From: Pelagibacteraceae bacterium
GTDB taxonomy: Bacteria > Pseudomonadota > Alphaproteobacteria > Pelagibacterales > Pelagibacteraceae
Assembly: GCA_008638205.1 (NCBI GenBank)
Contig: VTPO01000003.1
Location: forward strand, 19,924 to 83,923
Length of the DNA stretch: 64,000 bases
Reading direction: 5' to 3'
Position numbers and translations under genes: made by a program. The notes under the pieces are model-generated. The model searched no databases, was not told the origin of the DNA, and worked only from the letters and a program-made list of their open reading frames with translations. Shown in pieces: positions 27,248 through 34,219 of this stretch. How positions within the stretch are numbered: position 1 is the first letter of the stretch; every line of letters starts with the position of its first letter.

Positions 27248-27349
27248 TTATTTAAAAAATAACATTCTTTTTAAGGTTAAGTCTTTTCTAACATAGTGCT
27301 GATATAAAGCTGCTGCTAAATGCGTAATGAGCAAAACTGTATGTATCAT
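27248..27349 (-). pseudogene. Orphan C-terminal helix of a cytochrome b561
   Basis: This 33-residue frame reads as the last transmembrane helix and tail of a dihaem cytochrome b561: HLAAALYQHYVRKDLTLKRM matches the family ending (typically H-x-A-A-A-L-x-H-H-F-V-R-R-D-x-x-L-x-R-M), including the His usable as haem ligand. The rest of the protein (about 140 residues, three helices) is missing, because selO ends only 5 nt upstream. It looks like a deletion remnant, although the intact frame and ATG leave open that the short peptide is still made. Confidence 0.6.
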
Positions 27350-27354
27350 GTAAA

Positions 27355-28788
27355 TTAAGTTCCACAAAAGGTTTGGTAAGGAATGGTGCTAGCAGGGCCT
27401 GGGTCTTGAAATTGTTTAATATTATTTGGATTGTTGTAGGGATTTCTTAAAACAGCAAGTAAAGATTCAGCTGAATCAAAGTTTCCCTCATGGGCTAATT
27501 TCAATGAGTCTTCTACATGATGATTTCTTGGAATAACCAACGGATTGTTCTGTCGCATGGTTTCTCTATTAGGCTTTCTTATTTTTAATTTTTTATACCA
27601 TTCTTGAAAAATCTGGTCTTGATATATTGGCTGATCAAAAGTTTCATTCATAATTGATACAAACGTATTGGTATAATCTGCTTTATTATTTTGCATCCAC
27701 GTAAGCAGCTCCTTGATTAAAAAACTATCTTCTTTAATGCCACCTTTAATACCCAACTTATTTCTCATCATTTCTAGGCTTTTGTTAATATAAATTTTAC
27801 TAAATTCATTTACTTCCTCTTCAAGTATTTCAATTGCTTTATTTAAATCTACATCAATCAAAGGAATAAGTGTTTCTGCAAAACGAGCCATGTTCCATTT
27901 GGCAATGATAGGCTGATTCCCATAGGCATATCTTCCTTGCTGATCAATAGAACTAAACTTAGTTTTGGGATCATAAGAATCCATGAATGCGCATGGTCCG
28001 TAATCTATACTCTCTCCAGATATGGCAACGTTATCTGTATTAAGAACTCCATGAATAAAACCAACTCTCATATAATTAACCATCAAATCCGCATGCCTAT
28101 TCATAACAGCTCGAAATAATTGAAGTGCAGGATTTTTTTGTCCTTTTAATTCCTGATAGTGTCTATCTATGCAGTACATAATTAATTCTTGTAACGTATT
28201 GATATCTTTTTGTGCGGCTACAAATTCAAAGGTTCCGACGCGTATATGACTAGCTGCCACTCTAGTAAGAATAGCTCCTGGTAGAATAGTTTCTCTCACC
28301 ACATCTTCTCCAGTTGTTACTACTGCTAAGCTTCTGCTAGTTGGAATATTTAAAAAATGAATTGCTTCGCTAATAATATATTCTCGTAACATAGGTCCCA
28401 ATGCAGCCCTACCATCTCCTGATCGCGAATATGGCGTAACACCGGATCCTTTAAATTGAATATCAAATCTTTTATTATTAGGGGTAATGTGCTCTCCTAG
28501 CACCACTGCTCGTCCATCCCCTAACATGGTAAGATGGCCAAACTGATGCCCTGCATAAGCTTCTGCCCAAGGAGTGGTTTGCTCTGGAATAGTGTTGCCA
28601 GATAAATAAGAAGCCTTTTCTTGCTCATCTAAGCTAGAAAAGTTTAAGCCTAACTCCTGCTCTAGTTGATCGTTGTACAAAACAACCTTTGGATTCTTAA
28701 CGGGAACTGGCGGCAATTTGGATACCATTATATCCGCAAGCTTTAGATAACTATTTTGAAAATTCCATCCAATATTATTTTGCGTCAT
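27355..28788 (-). CDS. selO: Protein adenylyltransferase SelO (YdiU/UPF0061 family)
   Basis: Pseudokinase-fold enzyme of 477 residues (E. coli YdiU 478) that AMPylates Ser/Thr/Tyr of target proteins and is linked to redox homeostasis. Characteristic segments are AYAGHQFGHL, LGDGRAVVLGE, QFKGSGVTPYSRSGDGRA, GVLNTDNVAISG and DYGPCAFMD (metal-binding Asp/Asn). The C-terminus ends FCGT, with Cys at the place where selenocysteine occurs in some eukaryotic homologues. It lies in a minus-strand run with tiny genes before it and a b561 remnant and gor after it. Confidence 0.96.
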   Translation of the reverse strand: MTQNNIGWNFQNSYLKLADIMVSKLPPVPVKNPKVVLYNDQLEQELGLNFSSLDEQEKASYLSGNTIPEQTTPWAEAYAGHQFGHLTMLGDGRAVVLGEHITPNNKRFDIQFKGSGVTPYSRSGDGRAALGPMLREYIISEAIHFLNIPTSRSLAVVTTGEDVVRETILPGAILTRVAASHIRVGTFEFVAAQKDINTLQELIMYCIDRHYQELKGQKNPALQLFRAVMNRHADLMVNYMRVGFIHGVLNTDNVAISGESIDYGPCAFMDSYDPKTKFSSIDQQGRYAYGNQPIIAKWNMARFAETLIPLIDVDLNKAIEILEEEVNEFSKIYINKSLEMMRNKLGIKGGIKEDSFLIKELLTWMQNNKADYTNTFVSIMNETFDQPIYQDQIFQEWYKKLKIRKPNRETMRQNNPLVIPRNHHVEDSLKLAHEGNFDSAESLLAVLRNPYNNPNNIKQFQDPGPASTIPYQTFCGT

Positions 28789-28823
28789 ATTAATATTTTT
28801 TTAAAATACTTTTATAAAATAAT

Positions 28824-28943
28824 CTATTGAAAAAGATGATAAGTACACCAAACCATTAGTCCTATAAAAAAAAACCACAAAAAACTATTTTCAATTAATT
28901 CCAGGTTTTTAGATGATAAAAATTTATGTAGATATTTAAGCAT
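28824..28943 (-). CDS. Small single-helix membrane protein, 39 residues
   Basis: The 39-residue frame has a polar, basic N-terminus (MLKYLHKFLSSKNLELIE) and one C-terminal membrane helix (SFLWFFFIGLMVWCTYHLF). Its ATG overlaps the stop of the preceding 60-residue gene by 8 nt (ATGCTTAA), the same overlap type as trpF/trpB, which supports real translation. selO starts 35 nt after it. No family is recognised. Confidence 0.45.
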   Translation of the reverse strand: MLKYLHKFLSSKNLELIENSFLWFFFIGLMVWCTYHLFQ

Positions 28944-29118
28944 TGTCTGTATACGAAAAAGTATACATCACGGCAGAGGATTTAGAAATAGCAGTGCTGA
29001 ATAATTTCCTTTGCCGAAGCATCTCTACTAGTTGTGGGCATAAAACCTTTGAGATTTCTTCCAAACTTATGTTATTATTTTTGGTACCACTCTCTTTATG
29101 TATTACAACTCTAAACAT
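28936..29118 (-). CDS. Small soluble protein of unknown function, 60 residues
   Basis: A 60-residue protein with a short beta-like N-terminus (MFRVVIHKESGT), a central helix (SLEEISKVLCPQLVEMLRQ) and a C-terminal strand-like part (SSAVMYTFSYTDNA). The composition is that of a folded protein, and it sits between two tiny membrane-protein genes with a 2 nt gap before and an 8 nt overlap after. I do not recognise the family. A frame on the opposite strand covers the same bases but looks like a shadow. Confidence 0.55.
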   Translation of the reverse strand: MFRVVIHKESGTKNNNISLEEISKVLCPQLVEMLRQRKLFSTAISKSSAVMYTFSYTDNA

Positions 29119-29120
29119 AT

Positions 29121-29225
29121 TTACTCTTCTTCTTTAGGGCTTTGGCACCAGATTAAAAAAAACATAAAAACAACGGTGGCTAAGATACCAACTAGGAACA
29201 ATGTTACGCCTACAGCTACTTCCAT
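29121..29225 (-). CDS. Small single-helix membrane protein, 34 residues
   Basis: The 34-residue frame is almost entirely one transmembrane helix (VAVGVTLFLVGILATVVFMF, then FLIWC) with an acidic tail QSPKEEE. It is the first of three tightly packed small genes on the minus strand leading to selO, and its stop lies 2 nt before the next ATG. Its size and layout resemble accessory subunits of respiratory oxidases, but no diagnostic motif proves this. Confidence 0.45.
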   Translation of the reverse strand: MEVAVGVTLFLVGILATVVFMFFLIWCQSPKEEE

Positions 29226-29673
29226 AATTATTTTTTAATTAAGTTTGTTTAAGGAAAAGTTAAGTTTTTTTAATCAAGCTTATTTTTTACTTAACCACTC
29301 CTATCACATGGGCACCTAATTGATATAAGTGAAATATATTTCCATGTATTAATTACATGAATTTATTTGTTGCTTAATTGCTCACTTAATGAAGTTTTTT
29401 TTGTAAATTTGGAACACTTCTTCCTTGTGGAAACAATTGAAAATAAATTTAGCGCGTCGCTAAGGCTACTAGCTGTCATGCAATTTAAACAATACTCACT
29501 GCATAAAATTACTTTAGTAAACAGTTATTATTTGATTTAATTTTACCAGTTAAAAATGTTTTCTCCCCAGAAAGTTAGTTAACTGGTAATATTAAATCAG
29601 AAAATGCACCTCCCTTTAAATCACGTTCAAATTTTGTTTGTTTAATTAATAAATAGCGTTTATCTATTTAGAT
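29226..29673. other. 448 bp non-coding gap with several inverted repeats
   Basis: This is the longest gap in the window. It separates the minus-strand small-gene cassette from the plus-strand 108-residue gene, so it must hold both promoters. It contains a 7-bp inverted repeat (29259-29265 with 29289-29295), a near-palindrome CATGTATTAATTACATG (29343-29359), a short hairpin with 6-bp arms TTAGCG/CGCTAA (29449-29463) and the long hairpin at 29534-29598. I find no tRNA or known RNA family. Confidence 0.5.
29534..29598. repeat. Long near-perfect hairpin, 20-bp arms
   Basis: Two 20-nt arms (29534-29553 and 29579-29598) are reverse complements with a single mismatch. The 25-nt loop holds a second, inner stem TTTCT/AGAAA closed by CCCC, so the whole unit folds as one long stem-loop. 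It lies 76 nt before the 29674 ATG. It could be the stem of a small RNA, an attenuator or a degenerate mobile repeat. No second copy is seen in this window. Confidence 0.7.
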
Positions 29674-30000
29674 ATGAAAAAAAAAGTGCAAAACAAATCT
29701 TGTCCTTGGTCTAGTACCTGCCCACAAATCATCAAATGTATGGGGTATTTTTTGAAAGCATATGCAGGAGTAGGAATTGCCATTGCTTTATTCATGTTGG
29801 TAGGTCTTCAAATTGAAGAACAGTATCGTGGAATACGAAATATGGACAACTGCATTAATCACTTAAGTACTGGTCAAGCTAAACTTACAGAACAAGAAAA
29901 AAACTTTGCTTGTGCAAATATTTATCGAGAGAGTGCTTCTTTATTCGAATATTATCGAGGTAATGTATTGCAGTTTATGCCCAAAGATTCTTTTAAATAA
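29674..30000 (+). CDS. Hypothetical single-pass membrane protein, 108 residues
   Basis: A 108-residue protein with a basic, cysteine-containing N-terminus (C10, C16 and C22 in SCPWSSTCPQIIKC), one hydrophobic helix at about residues 31-46 (YAGVGIAIALFMLVGL), and a polar C-terminal region with two more cysteines (NCINHL, FACANIY). The spacing could allow a metal site or disulphides, but no family is recognised. It opens a plus-strand group of small genes downstream of the long hairpin. Confidence 0.65.
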   Translation: MKKKVQNKSCPWSSTCPQIIKCMGYFLKAYAGVGIAIALFMLVGLQIEEQYRGIRNMDNCINHLSTGQAKLTEQEKNFACANIYRESASLFEYYRGNVLQFMPKDSFK

Positions 30001-30025
30001 ATAATACTAACTATCTTGAAAAAAA

Positions 30026-30361
30026 ATGTTTTTTTTTCTTAAAATTTTATTTGCAGCAATAGTCATAGCGTTTGCTAGTTGGCTGTCTGGAAAAAAACCA
30101 GAACTCTCTGGTTTTATTATTGCACTTCCATTGGCAAGTTTAATGGCACTCATATTTTCTTACCTAGAACATAAAAACCCAGAAACTTCGATTACTTTTG
30201 CCAAAAGCATTCTGGTTGGTGTGCCTGTTTCTTATTTATTTTTTCTTCCTTTCTTTTTTGCCAAAAGTCTTGGTATGAATTTTTGGCTTATTTACACCAT
30301 AGGCATTGGTCTTTTAATAGTGGGATTTTTCGCTCACAAATATATTGTATCTTTGTTTTAG
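30026..30361 (+). CDS. Integral membrane protein, DUF3147/GlpM-like
   Basis: A 111-residue protein with four predicted membrane helices. The arrangement (short helix, SWLSGKKPELSGFIIALPLASLM, EHKNPE loop, then two more helices) recalls small DUF3147/GlpM-type membrane proteins, where a conserved A-x-L-P-L-x-S segment occupies the same place. Function is unknown. It lies 25 nt behind the 108-residue gene and is probably co-transcribed with it. Confidence 0.6.
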   Translation: MFFFLKILFAAIVIAFASWLSGKKPELSGFIIALPLASLMALIFSYLEHKNPETSITFAKSILVGVPVSYLFFLPFFFAKSLGMNFWLIYTIGIGLLIVGFFAHKYIVSLF

Positions 30362-30409
30362 ACATTAGATCCATAGTTTGATATTTTATTCATAAATCGA
30401 GAGGTTACT

Positions 30410-30712
30410 TTGTTAAAATTTATTTCCAATATATTTAAATCCAAAAATAAAAAGATTGAAGAGGAGGCATTTCGTTATCTTCAAAAAGTTAGCTCTATTT
30501 CTAAACAAATTGCAGCAGAAAAAAATGAAATTAAGTTAAATAGTTTAGCTTTCTCTTTGAAAAAAAATTATGAGTTGGCTATTAATCTTTTAAAAGAAAT
30601 TGATTACGATATGAGTCAAATTGAAAAGGCTTACTTTGATCCTCAAAAAACTTTGTCCTCTGATAATTATAAAAAAGTAGAATCTATTCTTAAAAATTTT
30701 GAAAAGTCTTAA
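30410..30712 (+). CDS. Hypothetical helical protein, 100 residues
   Basis: A predicted all-helical soluble protein, rich in Lys, Glu and Ser, with a possible coiled coil from about residue 15 to 70 (KKIEEEAFRYLQKVSSISKQ and following). The start is TTG at 30410, preceded by GAGAGGTT, a plausible weak ribosome-binding site; no ATG lies nearby. The stop overlaps the next ATG by one base. No family is recognised. Confidence 0.55.
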   Translation: MLKFISNIFKSKNKKIEEEAFRYLQKVSSISKQIAAEKNEIKLNSLAFSLKKNYELAINLLKEIDYDMSQIEKAYFDPQKTLSSDNYKKVESILKNFEKS

Positions 30713-30816
30713 TGAAAGTGTCCTTAATTGTAATTATTGCAATTATAATTGTATTCGTGCTTATTGTTTTTCCTTTAATAATTTCTAAAAAAGCTGAGAA
30801 AAAAGATCATTTTTAA
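30712..30816 (+). CDS. Small single-helix membrane protein, 34 residues
   Basis: The frame encodes a single hydrophobic helix (VSLIVIIAIIIVFVLIVFPL) followed by a basic/polar tail (SKKAEKKDHF). The ATG overlaps the stop of the preceding gene as TAATG, the coupling seen for gltD/gltB and rmuC/sbcB in this window, which supports it as a real micro-gene. Function is unknown. Confidence 0.45.
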   Translation: MKVSLIVIIAIIIVFVLIVFPLIISKKAEKKDHF

Positions 30817-30822
30817 TTTGGT

Positions 30823-30924
30823 ATGCCCAAAAAAAAGAAAAAAACCTATCAACAAAAAATAAAAAAAAAGCGCCAGAAGAAAAATACCAAAGGTATTTTA
30901 AAAATCCTGAAACAAACAGCTTAA
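30823..30924 (+). CDS. Very basic small protein, 33 residues
   Basis: A 33-residue frame beginning MPKKKKKTYQQKIKKKRQ and ending LKQTA. Nearly half the residues are lysine or arginine, suggesting RNA or ribosome contact. It lies 6 nt after the tiny membrane-protein gene, and its end overlaps the convergent AEC transporter by 4 nt. A-rich DNA favours such lysine runs, so coding is uncertain. Confidence 0.35.
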   Translation: MPKKKKKTYQQKIKKKRQKKNTKGILKILKQTA

Positions 30925-31826
30925 CCAAAAGCAGTTAGTGCGATAAAAACTATAACGGGAATAGTAACAACAGATATAAAGGTAGATGCTGCAATCACAC
31001 TAGCAATATTATCAGCCTGCTCCTTGGGTGAATACATTTTTGCCAAGAGATATGTAAGCACTGCAGCTGGCATAGAACATTGAATAAATAAAACTCCCGC
31101 TTGATACCCTGTCAAACCAAAAAATTTAATCACTGTAAATGCAATAATTGGGCCTCCGATTAGTCTCGCAAAAGAAATAATTAATGTTTTTTTAATACTC
31201 ACTGTTTTTAAGCTACTCAAGGCTATTCCCAATGAACTGAGCACCAAAACAATAGTGGTATATCCCAGGAGCATAGTCGTGTTGGAAACAAATTTAGGAA
31301 CTGGAATTTTAAAATATAAAAAAATACCTGCAATACAAATGACATACAGAGGTATGGATTTTAATAAGGGCTCTATACTAAACTTTCCTTTTGCTAGAAA
31401 AATATTTACCGTAAAGTGCAGAATCATAATTACAGATGCAATCGCGCTTGCAATCGAAAAACCTTTTGCTCCATAAGCAAACAAACAAAAGGCCATTCCC
31501 ATATTTCCCATATTAGGTAAAATGATAGGCGGCAATTCTCGTAAAACATTTCTCTTAAGAACTATAAGCAATGTAACTCCCATCAACGCAAATAACCCTA
31601 TGCAAAGAAGAGTAATGCCTGCAAATTTTAAAAAAATATTAAAATCCAAATCACTTAAGGTAAGCGAATAAAACAAAAGACTGGGAACTCCTACAGTTCC
31701 AGCAAAGGAAGTAATAACGTTGGAATCAAAATCTGTATTTTTTTTCCCAAATAAATACCCAATTCCAATTATAAAAAATACTGGAAAAATAACCTCGAAT
31801 AATTTTTTTAGAATCTCTATTTCCAT
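30921..31826 (-). CDS. AEC family (auxin efflux carrier-like) transporter
   Basis: A 301-residue polytopic membrane protein with about ten helices in two five-helix halves. Typical family features are FFIIGIGYLFGKK near the N-terminus, the glycine-rich PNMGNMGMAFCLFAYG in the first half, and CSMPAAVLTYLLA near the C-terminal half. Bacterial members export or take up small organic acids such as malate or malonate. The substrate cannot be deduced. A 28-residue membrane micro-gene lies 8 nt upstream on the same strand. Confidence 0.88.
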   Translation of the reverse strand: MEIEILKKLFEVIFPVFFIIGIGYLFGKKNTDFDSNVITSFAGTVGVPSLLFYSLTLSDLDFNIFLKFAGITLLCIGLFALMGVTLLIVLKRNVLRELPPIILPNMGNMGMAFCLFAYGAKGFSIASAIASVIMILHFTVNIFLAKGKFSIEPLLKSIPLYVICIAGIFLYFKIPVPKFVSNTTMLLGYTTIVLVLSSLGIALSSLKTVSIKKTLIISFARLIGGPIIAFTVIKFFGLTGYQAGVLFIQCSMPAAVLTYLLAKMYSPKEQADNIASVIAASTFISVVTIPVIVFIALTAFG

Positions 31827-31834
31827 TAAATGGC

Positions 31835-31921
31835 TTAAAGAAAAATATATTTATCTGCTAAATAAAGAGCAAATCCAATCGCCAATCCAACTAAGATCCA
31901 ATAAAGACTTTCTTTTAACAT
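31835..31921 (-). CDS. Tiny single-helix membrane protein, 28 residues
   Basis: The frame MLKESLYWILVGLAIGFALY plus a short LADKYIFL tail would form one membrane helix. It ends 8 nt before the AEC transporter ATG, so it could be its small accessory subunit or a leader peptide. Supported only by position, membrane-helix pattern and a clean start and stop. Confidence 0.35.
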   Translation of the reverse strand: MLKESLYWILVGLAIGFALYLADKYIFL

Positions 31922-31960
31922 AAATTATTACCATCGATTATTTCTCTGAATGAAAATAAA

Positions 31961-31994
31961 AAAAGGACGCGAACTATACGAATAGCGTCCTTTT
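31961..31994 (-). terminator. Rho-independent terminator
   Basis: A perfect 10-bp inverted repeat (AAAAGGACGC at 31961-31970 with its complement at 31985-31994) encloses a 14-nt loop. On the minus strand the stem is followed by a run of seven T, so it should terminate the 28-residue basic gene that ends 8 nt before it. The stem may also work weakly in the other direction. Confidence 0.8.
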
Positions 31995-32001
31995 CAAAAA
32001 A

Positions 32002-32088
32002 CTAATACTGCTTCTTAGACTTGCTAACCTTTGGAGCTGTACTTTTTGCTTTCTTTTTTTCTTTTTTAACGTCTTTGCTTTTTCCCAT
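32002..32088 (-). CDS. Lysine-rich small protein, 28 residues
   Basis: A 28-residue frame (MGKSKDVKKEKKKAKSTAPK and a short Ser/Lys tail) that ends 8 nt before a strong terminator on the same strand, which is good evidence that the locus is transcribed. No fold or family can be assigned. It looks like a disordered nucleic-acid-binding micro-protein. Confidence 0.5.
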   Translation of the reverse strand: MGKSKDVKKEKKKAKSTAPKVSKSKKQY

Positions 32089-32181
32089 AATAACTCACTA
32101 GTTAATGTTAATTATTTTATTATTTATTTCCAAATAATTAATTTACTTTATGTTATCTCATGATTAATTTAAAGTTGTAAT

Positions 32182-32379
32182 ATGAATGAAGAAGGCCAAA
32201 AAGAAATTGACTGGAAAAAAATTGCTCGTACTTTTGCATTTAGCTTAGTTTGGTATGTTTCTATATCTGCTATTTGGTGGATTATTGGTGTGGGCACTGA
32301 AATTCTTTTCACTTTGCAAGCTCAAGTTTTGATCGCTGGTCTTGCCAGTCTTATTTCTTTCCTCCAGAATCAAAAATAA
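32182..32379 (+). CDS. Small two-helix membrane protein, 65 residues
   Basis: A 65-residue protein with a polar N-terminus (MNEEGQKEIDWKKIART) and two closely spaced membrane helices (FAFSLVWYVSISAIWWIIG and LQAQVLIAGLASLISFL). It is not recognised as a known family. It stands between the divergent lysine-rich gene and a gap with an inverted repeat. Confidence 0.55.
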   Translation: MNEEGQKEIDWKKIARTFAFSLVWYVSISAIWWIIGVGTEILFTLQAQVLIAGLASLISFLQNQK

Positions 32380-32482
32380 TTATACAATCAAAGGTTGTTG
32401 CTTTTATGCTTGCTAAAACCAACATTATTAGAGGAAAAACTATTGTCACAATTTGCACAAAATTATTTGCTAGTAACAATGC

Positions 32483-32542
32483 TGGTCTCAGTATTCGTTC
32501 CTTATTTGGCCATCTTATCCTTTAGGAGTTGTGCTGAGACCA
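32483..32542. repeat. 9-bp perfect inverted repeat
   Basis: TGGTCTCAG (32483-32491) and CTGAGACCA (32534-32542) are exact reverse complements separated by 42 nt in the 218 bp gap before the DUF6111-like gene. The arms are GC-richer than the surroundings. No T-run follows, so it is not a simple terminator; a small RNA or mRNA leader structure is possible. Confidence 0.45.
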
Positions 32543-32597
32543 ACCAAATATTCCCAATATGTCTTTAATTAAGAAACTTAAGTTGCTATTTTAAACC

Positions 32598-32840
32598 ATG
32601 ATTAAAAAAATTATTATTCTAGCTTCAATCGCCGCTCCTTTTCTCATATTTTATATTTCTTGTTATTTAGCAAAAAAAACTAAACCTGAATGGCCTATTA
32701 TAAAATTGTCTGTTGTTAGTCTTTGTTTGCTCTTAAGTGTTCTTGTGTATTATCGTTTCACGAGTAGCTTTCCAGCTGGACAACAATATACACCTCCCAA
32801 GTTAGAAAATGGAGAGGTGGTTGCGCCAAAAGTGCAATAG
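32598..32840 (+). CDS. DUF6111-like small membrane protein
   Basis: An 80-residue protein with two membrane helices and the C-terminal phrase PAGQQYTPPKLENGEVVAPK, which resembles the Y-x-P-P-x-x-E-D/N-G-x-x-V-P ending of alphaproteobacterial DUF6111 proteins. Function is unknown. It is followed by hemA after 37 nt and may be co-transcribed. Confidence 0.65.
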   Translation: MIKKIIILASIAAPFLIFYISCYLAKKTKPEWPIIKLSVVSLCLLLSVLVYYRFTSSFPAGQQYTPPKLENGEVVAPKVQ

Positions 32841-32877
32841 ATTATGTACGAAATTCTTTGTATAAATTAAATTAATA

Positions 32878-34098
32878 ATGACATTTGACTATAACCATAC
32901 TTTTGAAAATGCTCTTAACCAATTAAGAAGCGAAGGTCGCTACCGAGTGTTTAATAATATTACTCGTAAAAGTGGTGAGTTTCCAAAAGCTGTTTTTAAT
33001 AATGAATTAGGAATTAAATCGGATGTAACTATCTGGTGTAGTAACGACTATCTTGGAATGGGTCAGAACCCGGAAGTTATTGAGGCATTCGTAAATGCTG
33101 CTAAAGCCGTTGGTGCAGGAGCTGGCGGTACTAGAAATATTTCTGGAACCTCTAGTTATCATGTAGAGTTAGAAAGAGAGCTTTGTAAGTTTCATCATAA
33201 AGAAGCCGCTCTTATTTTTACTTCTGGTTATATCGCAAACGAATGTGCCTTAAGTACACTGGCTAGATTTTTACCAGGATGTATTGTGTATTCTGATGCA
33301 AATAATCATGCTTCTATGATTGAAGGAATAAAAAATGGAAGATCAGATAAGTATATCTGGAGACACAATGATATAGATCATTTAGAATTTTTATTAAAGC
33401 AATCACCCAAGGAACAACCTAAAATTGTAGCATTTGAATCTGTCTATTCTATGGATGGTGATTTATGTCCTATCAAAGATATTATTAGAGTATCTAAAAA
33501 ATATAATGCACTTACTTATTTGGATGAGGTTCATGGTGTTGGCCTATATGGAGATAATGGTGGTGGTTTATCTGAAAAAATGGGTGTTACTGATGAGCTA
33601 GATATTATTGAAGGAACACTTGCTAAAGGTTTTGGAATTATGGGTGGTTACATTGCTGCCAATAAAAATATTGCTGATATTATTAGATCTTTTGCACCTG
33701 GGTTTATTTTTACAACGTCTATGCCCCCTAGTATTGCAGCAGCAGCCATCGCTAGTATTCGTGTAGTAAAAAATAACCATTCTTTAAGGTTAGAGCTCCA
33801 TGAGCGGGCAAACAAACTTAAACAATTAATGCTAGAAAGAAATCTGCCTATTATTAAAAACGATAGCCATATAGTTCCTTTGCTAGTCCGAGATTCTGCA
33901 AGATGCAAAGAGATTTCTGATATTTTGTTAAATGATTTTTCAATTTACGTACAACCTATTAACTACCCAACTGTTCCGAAAGGAACTGAGAGGCTAAGAT
34001 TCACACCAACCCCCTACCACGATAATCAAAAGATGCAGTATTTGGTAGATTGTCTAGATCAAATTTGGAGTGAGCTAAAGTTATCCAGAGCTGCTTGA
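32878..34098 (+). CDS. hemA: 5-Aminolevulinate synthase
   Basis: PLP enzyme of 406 residues that condenses glycine and succinyl-CoA to ALA, the Shemin route to haem used by alphaproteobacteria. Diagnostic stretches are WCSNDYLGMGQNPEV, GTRNISGTSSYHVELE, the catalytic DEVHGVGLYG, the PLP lysine in TLAKGFGIMGGY and RLRFTPTPYH. The length is typical. The next gene is the convergent typA. Confidence 0.97.
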   Translation: MTFDYNHTFENALNQLRSEGRYRVFNNITRKSGEFPKAVFNNELGIKSDVTIWCSNDYLGMGQNPEVIEAFVNAAKAVGAGAGGTRNISGTSSYHVELERELCKFHHKEAALIFTSGYIANECALSTLARFLPGCIVYSDANNHASMIEGIKNGRSDKYIWRHNDIDHLEFLLKQSPKEQPKIVAFESVYSMDGDLCPIKDIIRVSKKYNALTYLDEVHGVGLYGDNGGGLSEKMGVTDELDIIEGTLAKGFGIMGGYIAANKNIADIIRSFAPGFIFTTSMPPSIAAAAIASIRVVKNNHSLRLELHERANKLKQLMLERNLPIIKNDSHIVPLLVRDSARCKEISDILLNDFSIYVQPINYPTVPKGTERLRFTPTPYHDNQKMQYLVDCLDQIWSELKLSRAA

Positions 34099-34219
34099 TT
34101 CATTAATTATTCACAAAGTGTATAAACCAAACATCTAGAAGTTTCATTTAGAGTCCTAAATAGAATCAAAAGGAGAACACTCGTCTTGTTTTGCGCAAGT
34201 TGTTAACAGAGGCTGTGGA

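Noticed and set aside
28943..29137. Plus-strand 64-residue frame opposite the small-gene cassette
   Set aside because: It has no ribosome-binding site, low-complexity hydrophobic composition and lies exactly antisense to a better packed minus-strand gene.
29534..29598. Long hairpin interpreted as an insertion sequence or MITE
   Set aside because: No target-site duplication or second copy is visible in this window, so it is listed only as a structural repeat.
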